Shown here in pieces: positions 6,531-10,665 of a stretch of 10,665 nucleotides of DNA (its first letter is position 1; every line of letters begins with the position of its first letter). The notes below the pieces were generated by a model. The model was given only the letters and a program-made list of their open reading frames with translations. It ran no database searches and was not told the origin of the DNA. The stretch is from Gammaproteobacteria bacterium UBA3532 (lineage in GTDB: Bacteria; Pseudomonadota; Gammaproteobacteria; Enterobacterales; UBA3532), in contig DFOV01000331.1 in NCBI GenBank assembly GCA_002376965.1, forward strand, positions 1 through 10,665, read 5' to 3'. A program made the translations under genes and the position numbers.

Positions 6531-8200
6531 GTTTACGTCAGTACACGCCATGGCCGGAAGATATCGCACGCCAATACCGCGAAGCCGGTTTATGGGCGGG
6601 CAAACGATTGAGCGATATTGTGGATGACAATGCGCGTCGCTACCCCGAACGCTGTGCGCTTGTTGACCAACACTGGGAACAGCGCAGCTTTGCCGAGTTA
6701 AAAACTCGGGTGGACCAATTGGCTTGTGGATTGCGCCAGGCGGGTTTTTCTGCTGGGGATATTGTGGTTGTGCAGCTACCTAATCGGGTTGAAGCGATTG
6801 AGGTATTCTTCGCGGTGATTAAATTGGGTGTCATTCCTGTTATGGCGTTGCCTGCTCATCGCGGCAGTGAGATCCGCAACTTTTGTCAGCAAACCAACGC
6901 CAAAGCTTATATTGGGAGTGACCGCCACGGTACGTTTGACTATCAGTCGATGGCGGCATCCCTATTAGAAGATGGTGCTATCAAGCAGGTTATTATCGCC
7001 GGAGACATAACCGCGCCCGGCCTTAGCAAAGCGCATACCCTGGCGTCTCTTTTTATCAATACCGTCGATGCGGAACAAACGGATCACAATCTGACAGCGT
7101 CTGACATGGCATTGCTGCAGCTTTCTGGAGGCACTACCGGCATTCCGAAACTTATTCCGCGCACCCATGATGATTATTTCTACAGCATTCGTGCCAGTGT
7201 GGATGTTTGTCATCTCACTCAACACACGGTTTATCTGGCTGCTTTGCCACTGGCTCACAATTTTCCCCTCAGTTCTCCTGGCGTTTTAGGGACATTGTGG
7301 GCTGGAGGTTGTGTGGTGATGGCCGATAGCGGTGCCCCTGATCTTTGTTTTCCATTGATTGCGCAATACAAGGTGAATATCACGGCACTGGTTCCGCCAT
7401 TGGCGATGGTGTGGCTAGAGGCTGCTGCGCGTCAAAGAACGCAGGGCAAATGGACAATGGGGCAAAGTTTACAGGTATTGCAAGTGGGCGGAGCCAAGCT
7501 GAGCGAATCCGCTGCCCGCCGCGTTAAGCCGGTCATGGGGTGTCAACTGCAGCAAGTGTTTGGTATGGCCGAAGGGTTGGTGAATTACACGCGGCTAGAT
7601 GATACCGATGACATTGTGGCTAGCACTCAGGGGCGGCCAATGAGTTTGTATGACGAATTAATGGTGGTTGATGAGCATGATCAACCGGTCGCTCCTGGAC
7701 ATGTTGGCCACCTGATCACGCGTGGCCCATACACCATTCGCGGTTATTTCGGTGCCGAAGATTGTTCGAAGTTGCAGCAAAACTTCACCGCCGATGGCTT
7801 TTATCGTACCGGCGATGAAGTTCGATTAACGCCAGAAGGTAACATTGTAGTTGAAGGGCGTAGTAAAGATCAGATCAATCGTGGTGGCGAAAAAATCGCG
7901 GCAGAAGAAATTGAAAACCATCTGCTGGCCCACCCAGCCATTCACGATGCTGCTGTTGTCGCCATGCCCGATGCGTTTCTGGGGGAAAAATCCTGCGCCT
8001 TTATTATTACCAAGTCACAAGTGGCTGAGCCCGTTCTGCCGATGCGTATATTGGCCTTTTTGCGCAGTCGCCAGCTGGCTGACTATAAGGTGCCCGACCG
8101 GATAGAGCTCGTCGATGCTTTTCCACAAACGCGTTTAGGCAAAGTGAATAAAAAACAGCTTAGACAAATGATTAGCGACAAGCTCGGCTTGTCGGCATAA
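6527..8200 (+). CDS. entE: 2,3-dihydroxybenzoate-AMP ligase (EntE/DhbE type)
   Basis: Stand-alone adenylation enzyme of 557 residues that activates 2,3-DHB with ATP and loads it on the aryl carrier domain of the next gene product. Motifs in order: phosphate loop [10 protein letters not shown] (199-208), aryl-acid pocket [12 protein letters not shown] (241-252), QVFGMAEG (343-350), TGD (428-430), hinge and A8 [14 protein letters not shown] (444-457), and A10 lysine K539 in LGKVNKK. N245, S250 and V352 match the DhbE pocket residues linked to DHB. Salicylate ligases such as PchD carry Cys at the S250 position. The start at 6527 is preferred: it overlaps the entC stop as ATGA and has GGGGG seven bases upstream. 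An in-frame TTG at 6521 is possible but unnecessary. Confidence 0.96.
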   Translation: MSLRQYTPWPEDIARQYREAGLWAGKRLSDIVDDNARRYPERCALVDQHWEQRSFAELKTRVDQLACGLRQAGFSAGDIVVVQLPNRVEAIEVFFAVIKLGVIPVMALPAHRGSEIRNFCQQTNAKAYIGSDRHGTFDYQSMAASLLEDGAIKQVIIAGDITAPGLSKAHTLASLFINTVDAEQTDHNLTASDMALLQLSGGTTGIPKLIPRTHDDYFYSIRASVDVCHLTQHTVYLAALPLAHNFPLSSPGVLGTLWAGGCVVMADSGAPDLCFPLIAQYKVNITALVPPLAMVWLEAAARQRTQGKWTMGQSLQVLQVGGAKLSESAARRVKPVMGCQLQQVFGMAEGLVNYTRLDDTDDIVASTQGRPMSLYDELMVVDEHDQPVAPGHVGHLITRGPYTIRGYFGAEDCSKLQQNFTADGFYRTGDEVRLTPEGNIVVEGRSKDQINRGGEKIAAEEIENHLLAHPAIHDAAVVAMPDAFLGEKSCAFIITKSQVAEPVLPMRILAFLRSRQLADYKVPDRIELVDAFPQTRLGKVNKKQLRQMISDKLGLSA

Positions 8201-8211
8201 AGGGGAGCCAT

Positions 8212-9102
8212 ATGACCATTCCAAAAATAGCAGACTACTCGTTGGCCCAAGCAGCCAAGTTGCCGAACAACCGTGTTGACTGGGAAGTCGCCCCAGATAA
8301 AGCGGTATTACTCATCCATGATATGCAAAACTATTTTGTCGATTTTTATGGTGAAGACAGTGTATTGGTGCAACAGCTCATCCATCAGATCCAGCAGTTA
8401 AAACGCTGGGCCAACCGTCATGATGTACCTATTGTCTATACGGCACAACCCGGCAACCAAAGCGCAGAAGATCGTGCCTTGTTAACCGACTTTTGGGGCC
8501 CAGGTCTTGAAGCCTCGGCATTAGTCACGGATATCGTGCCCGCTTTGCAGCCAGACACTACCGATATTCAATATACTAAATGGCGTTACAGCGCCTTTAA
8601 GCGTAGCCCGCTTGAGCACTACATGAAAACCTACAACCGCGATCAACTCGTGATCTGTGGTATCTATGCGCATATTGGCATTTTGTCGACGGCCCTTGAA
8701 GGCTTCATGCTCGACATCAAGCCTTTTGTGGTGGCCGACGCTGTGGCGGATTTTTCGTTGGAAGAGCAACAAATGGCGCTCAATTTTATTGCCGGCCGCT
8801 GTGGGCGGGTGGTGGCGTGTCAGGAGGTAGTGCGCAAACCGTCAAGTGGCTTTGAACTTGAGCAATTGAAACAGGATATTGCTGATAGCTTGATGCTGGA
8901 TCCCAGCTTGATCGACGTGGATGAAAACCTGATGTATTTGGGATTGGACTCGATTCGCATGATGACGTTGGTTGATAAGTGGCAAAGTGCGGGTGCGCCC
9001 ATCAATTTTTCGGACCTTGCTGAATCAACGACTTTGTCTGAGTGGCACCGGATTATTGCAAGCAAGTTGGCACAGCCGGTTGAGGATTTGGAGCATGCGT
9101 AA
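8212..9102 (+). CDS. entB: Bifunctional isochorismatase / aryl carrier protein (EntB/DhbB/VibB type)
   Basis: A 296-residue two-domain protein. Residues 1 to about 208 are the isochorismatase domain, which cleaves isochorismate to 2,3-dihydro-2,3-dihydroxybenzoate and pyruvate. D37 (LIHDMQNYF) and K123 (TKWRYSAF) are the expected catalytic Asp and Lys. CGIYAHIGILST (149-160) shows the isochorismatase version of the loop, in which the family's nucleophilic Cys is absent, as in EntB and PhzD. Residues from about 215 to the end form the aryl carrier domain with LGLDSIR at 243-249. S247 is the phosphopantetheine attachment site that carries DHB. The ATG has a strong AGGGGAG ribosome site, 11 bases after entE. 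The length agrees with EntB (285). Confidence 0.97.
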   Translation: MTIPKIADYSLAQAAKLPNNRVDWEVAPDKAVLLIHDMQNYFVDFYGEDSVLVQQLIHQIQQLKRWANRHDVPIVYTAQPGNQSAEDRALLTDFWGPGLEASALVTDIVPALQPDTTDIQYTKWRYSAFKRSPLEHYMKTYNRDQLVICGIYAHIGILSTALEGFMLDIKPFVVADAVADFSLEEQQMALNFIAGRCGRVVACQEVVRKPSSGFELEQLKQDIADSLMLDPSLIDVDENLMYLGLDSIRMMTLVDKWQSAGAPINFSDLAESTTLSEWHRIIASKLAQPVEDLEHA

Positions 9103-10665
9103 GCTGGCGCTAACAGCAGCCCAAGAAGGGATATGGTTGGGGCAGCAGCTGCAGCCAGACAGCCCAATGTATTTGGCGGCGGAGTATCTAGACATCGCCG
9201 AAGGGCTTGATGTCGCGAGATTCCGAAGTGCCTGGCAACAAACCCTGGCTCAGTCCGCCGCGTTGCGTGTCTGTTTTGATGAGCAGGATAACCAGCCCTA
9301 TCAGTTTGTTGCTGACACTTCGCTTGTCGTCAACACTTCACTTGTCGCAAACGTAGAGGATGCGTTGCCGGTGATTGATTTACGCCAGGAGAATGATGTA
9401 GAGCAAGTGGCGCAGGAGTGGATGGCTCAGGATCTGCAAACACCTATCGATCTCCGCCATCAGCCACCTTACCGTAGTGCCTTGCTGCGCCTCAGTGACG
9501 ATCGCTACTGGTGGTATCTATGCATTCACCATATCGCCAGCGACGGCTACAGCTTTGGCTTGTTGACTCAACATGTCGTCAACGCCTATCAACAAAGCTC
9601 GCCTGTTTATTCAAAACCGAGTGTTTATTCAAAACCGAGTGTTTATTCAAAACCGAGTGTGAAACAAACATTGGGCGACTATCGCGAGCTGATAAATCTG
9701 GATGAGCACTATCAGCAGTCGAAATACCGGGATTTGGACAAGGCGTTTTGGGTTGAACACTTGGAACGAAGCGATTTTAACTACCAGCCCAGCATGGCTC
9801 CTGGCTCAGACTATGCTGAGCAAATAGCTGATCGGGCCATTCGTTTCAGTAAAACACAACCATCTTGCTGGTTGGAACAGGTTCAGAGCTACCTTACCAC
9901 GTTGGTGTCGAGCGACAGGATAGCCGGTCCTGCGCCTTCGTGGGGGGACGTGGCGCTGGCATCGGTAGCCGCATTGTATTATCACAAGCGAGGTGTGTTG
10001 GATATTCGTTTGGGTGTGCCAGTGATGGGGCGAATGGGCAGTGCAGCGGTGCGCATTCCTGGTATGGTCATGAATATCTGCCCGCTATTGCTAAGCCTGC
10101 AGCATGAACCATTATTTGCTGATTTGGTGGCGCAGGCGAGTCTGAACATGCGCCAGTCGCGGCCACATCAACGCTATCGCTATGAGCAACTGCGGCGTGA
10201 TTTGGGATTGGTTGGCGGAGAGCAACGCTTGTTTGGCCCGGTGGTCAATGTGATGCCGTTTGATCGTCATTTACGCTTGGCTGAGCAGCCTGTCACAGTA
10301 CATAACCTGAGTGCTGGGCCAGTCGAAGATATTTCATTTGCCTTTGTCCAGTTACCACAGGGCCAAGTTCGCTTGGATATAGATGCCAACCCAAACAATT
10401 ACAGCCTGGAAGACTTGGAGAGACTGGCCAGTGATTGGCAAGTGATTGCTGAACAGGCTGTTCGTAATATTCACTATCAGGTTCCGATTGGCATGGATGA
10501 AATGTCTTGGGCCGATGGTGGGGAGCTAGACAAAAAATCTGCGACGGTCTGGCACCAATTCAATGAACAGGTATCGCTTCGACCCGATGCCCTCGCGCTG
10601 GTTGATGGCGAGCAGCAGCTGGATTACGGGTCGCTGCAGGCCAAGGTTGGAACGTTGGCTCATTA
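9095..10665 (+). CDS. Siderophore NRPS, condensation domain plus start of adenylation domain (EntF/DhbF-like, 3' end missing)
   Basis: The open frame begins at ATG 9095, overlapping the entB end by 8 bases, with AGGA eight bases upstream. It stays open for 523 codons to the window edge. The condensation domain covers about residues 1-430. It shows LTAAQEGIW (6-14), the catalytic HHIASDG (145-151; H146 is the expected base), and GVPVMGRMGSAAVRIPGMVMN (307-327), an EntF-like region. An adenylation domain starts near 480 (TVWHQFNEQ, then RPDALALVDG) and is cut before its specificity residues, so the amino acid cannot be told. HHxxxDG rather than DxxxxD marks an amide-forming condensation domain, not a heterocyclising one as in VibF. 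It should acylate an amino acid with DHB from the carrier domain of EntB. Two six-codon tandem duplications lie inside the domain. Confidence 0.93.
   Translation, partial: MRKLALTAAQEGIWLGQQLQPDSPMYLAAEYLDIAEGLDVARFRSAWQQTLAQSAALRVCFDEQDNQPYQFVADTSLVVNTSLVANVEDALPVIDLRQENDVEQVAQEWMAQDLQTPIDLRHQPPYRSALLRLSDDRYWWYLCIHHIASDGYSFGLLTQHVVNAYQQSSPVYSKPSVYSKPSVYSKPSVKQTLGDYRELINLDEHYQQSKYRDLDKAFWVEHLERSDFNYQPSMAPGSDYAEQIADRAIRFSKTQPSCWLEQVQSYLTTLVSSDRIAGPAPSWGDVALASVAALYYHKRGVLDIRLGVPVMGRMGSAAVRIPGMVMNICPLLLSLQHEPLFADLVAQASLNMRQSRPHQRYRYEQLRRDLGLVGGEQRLFGPVVNVMPFDRHLRLAEQPVTVHNLSAGPVEDISFAFVQLPQGQVRLDIDANPNNYSLEDLERLASDWQVIAEQAVRNIHYQVPIGMDEMSWADGGELDKKSATVWHQFNEQVSLRPDALALVDGEQQLDYGSLQAKVGTLAH
9314..9349 (+). 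repeat. Degenerate 18-base tandem duplication inside the NRPS gene
   Basis: Two adjacent 18-base units, 9314-9331 and 9332-9349, match at 14 of 18 bases and encode DTSLVV then NTSLVA (residues 74-85). The insert is in frame and lies before the catalytic HH motif. It looks like an older duplication that has begun to diverge. Confidence 0.75.
9605..9658 (+). repeat. Three perfect 18-base tandem repeats inside the NRPS gene
   Basis: The unit GTTTATTCAAAACCGAGT occurs three times without a mismatch at 9605-9622, 9623-9640 and 9641-9658. It encodes VYSKPS three times (residues 171-188), about 20 residues after the HHIASDG motif, in what should be a surface loop of the condensation domain. Perfect identity, including third codon positions, points to recent slippage or expansion. 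The frame is kept, so the protein is not broken. Confidence 0.95.

Noticed and set aside
9605..9658. CRISPR-like array
   Set aside because: The repeats are directly adjacent with no spacers, only 18 bases long, and in frame inside a coding sequence.

Overview
This window is most of a catecholate siderophore locus with two divergent arms. Genes for taking up the ferric siderophore lie on the minus strand (1-4899). Genes that make 2,3-dihydroxybenzoate (DHB) and start assembling it into a siderophore lie on the plus strand (5304-10665, running off the end). The organism looks like a gammaproteobacterium, possibly a marine or aquatic one. The reasons are roughly balanced base composition, canonical TGATAAT-type Fur boxes, a TonB/ABC import system and an Ent/Dhb-type pathway. 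The genus cannot be fixed from the sequence alone.

Minus-strand arm, in transcription order: a TonB-dependent outer-membrane receptor (4899-2740); a 198-base gap almost filled by a 130-base self-complementary element; a periplasmic iron-siderophore binding protein (2542-1388); a FecCD-type permease starting in an ATGA overlap (1391-303); and the first 100 codons of the ABC ATPase (300-1, cut by the window edge). Together these would carry a ferric siderophore from the cell surface to the cytoplasm.

The 404-base divergent control region (4900-5303) holds two copies of the same perfect 7-1-7 Fur palindrome. One is placed to control the receptor operon and the other the biosynthesis operon. Between them lie a 22-base tandem duplication and a 20-base-arm inverted repeat of dispersed-repeat character.

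Plus-strand arm: isochorismate synthase (entC type), 2,3-DHB-AMP ligase (entE type), bifunctional isochorismatase/aryl carrier protein (entB type), and a non-ribosomal peptide synthetase that opens with a canonical HHxxxDG condensation domain and runs out at the start of an adenylation domain. The four genes are tightly coupled (ATGA overlap, 11-base gap, 8-base overlap). The order is C-E-B-NRPS. The dehydrogenase EntA/DhbA needed to finish DHB is not in the window, nor are the phosphopantetheinyl transferase or an exporter.

The biochemistry follows known families. The less ordinary observations are the bifurcated palindrome between receptor and binding protein, two separate 18-base (six-codon) tandem duplications inside the condensation domain, and the repeat element between the paired Fur boxes.
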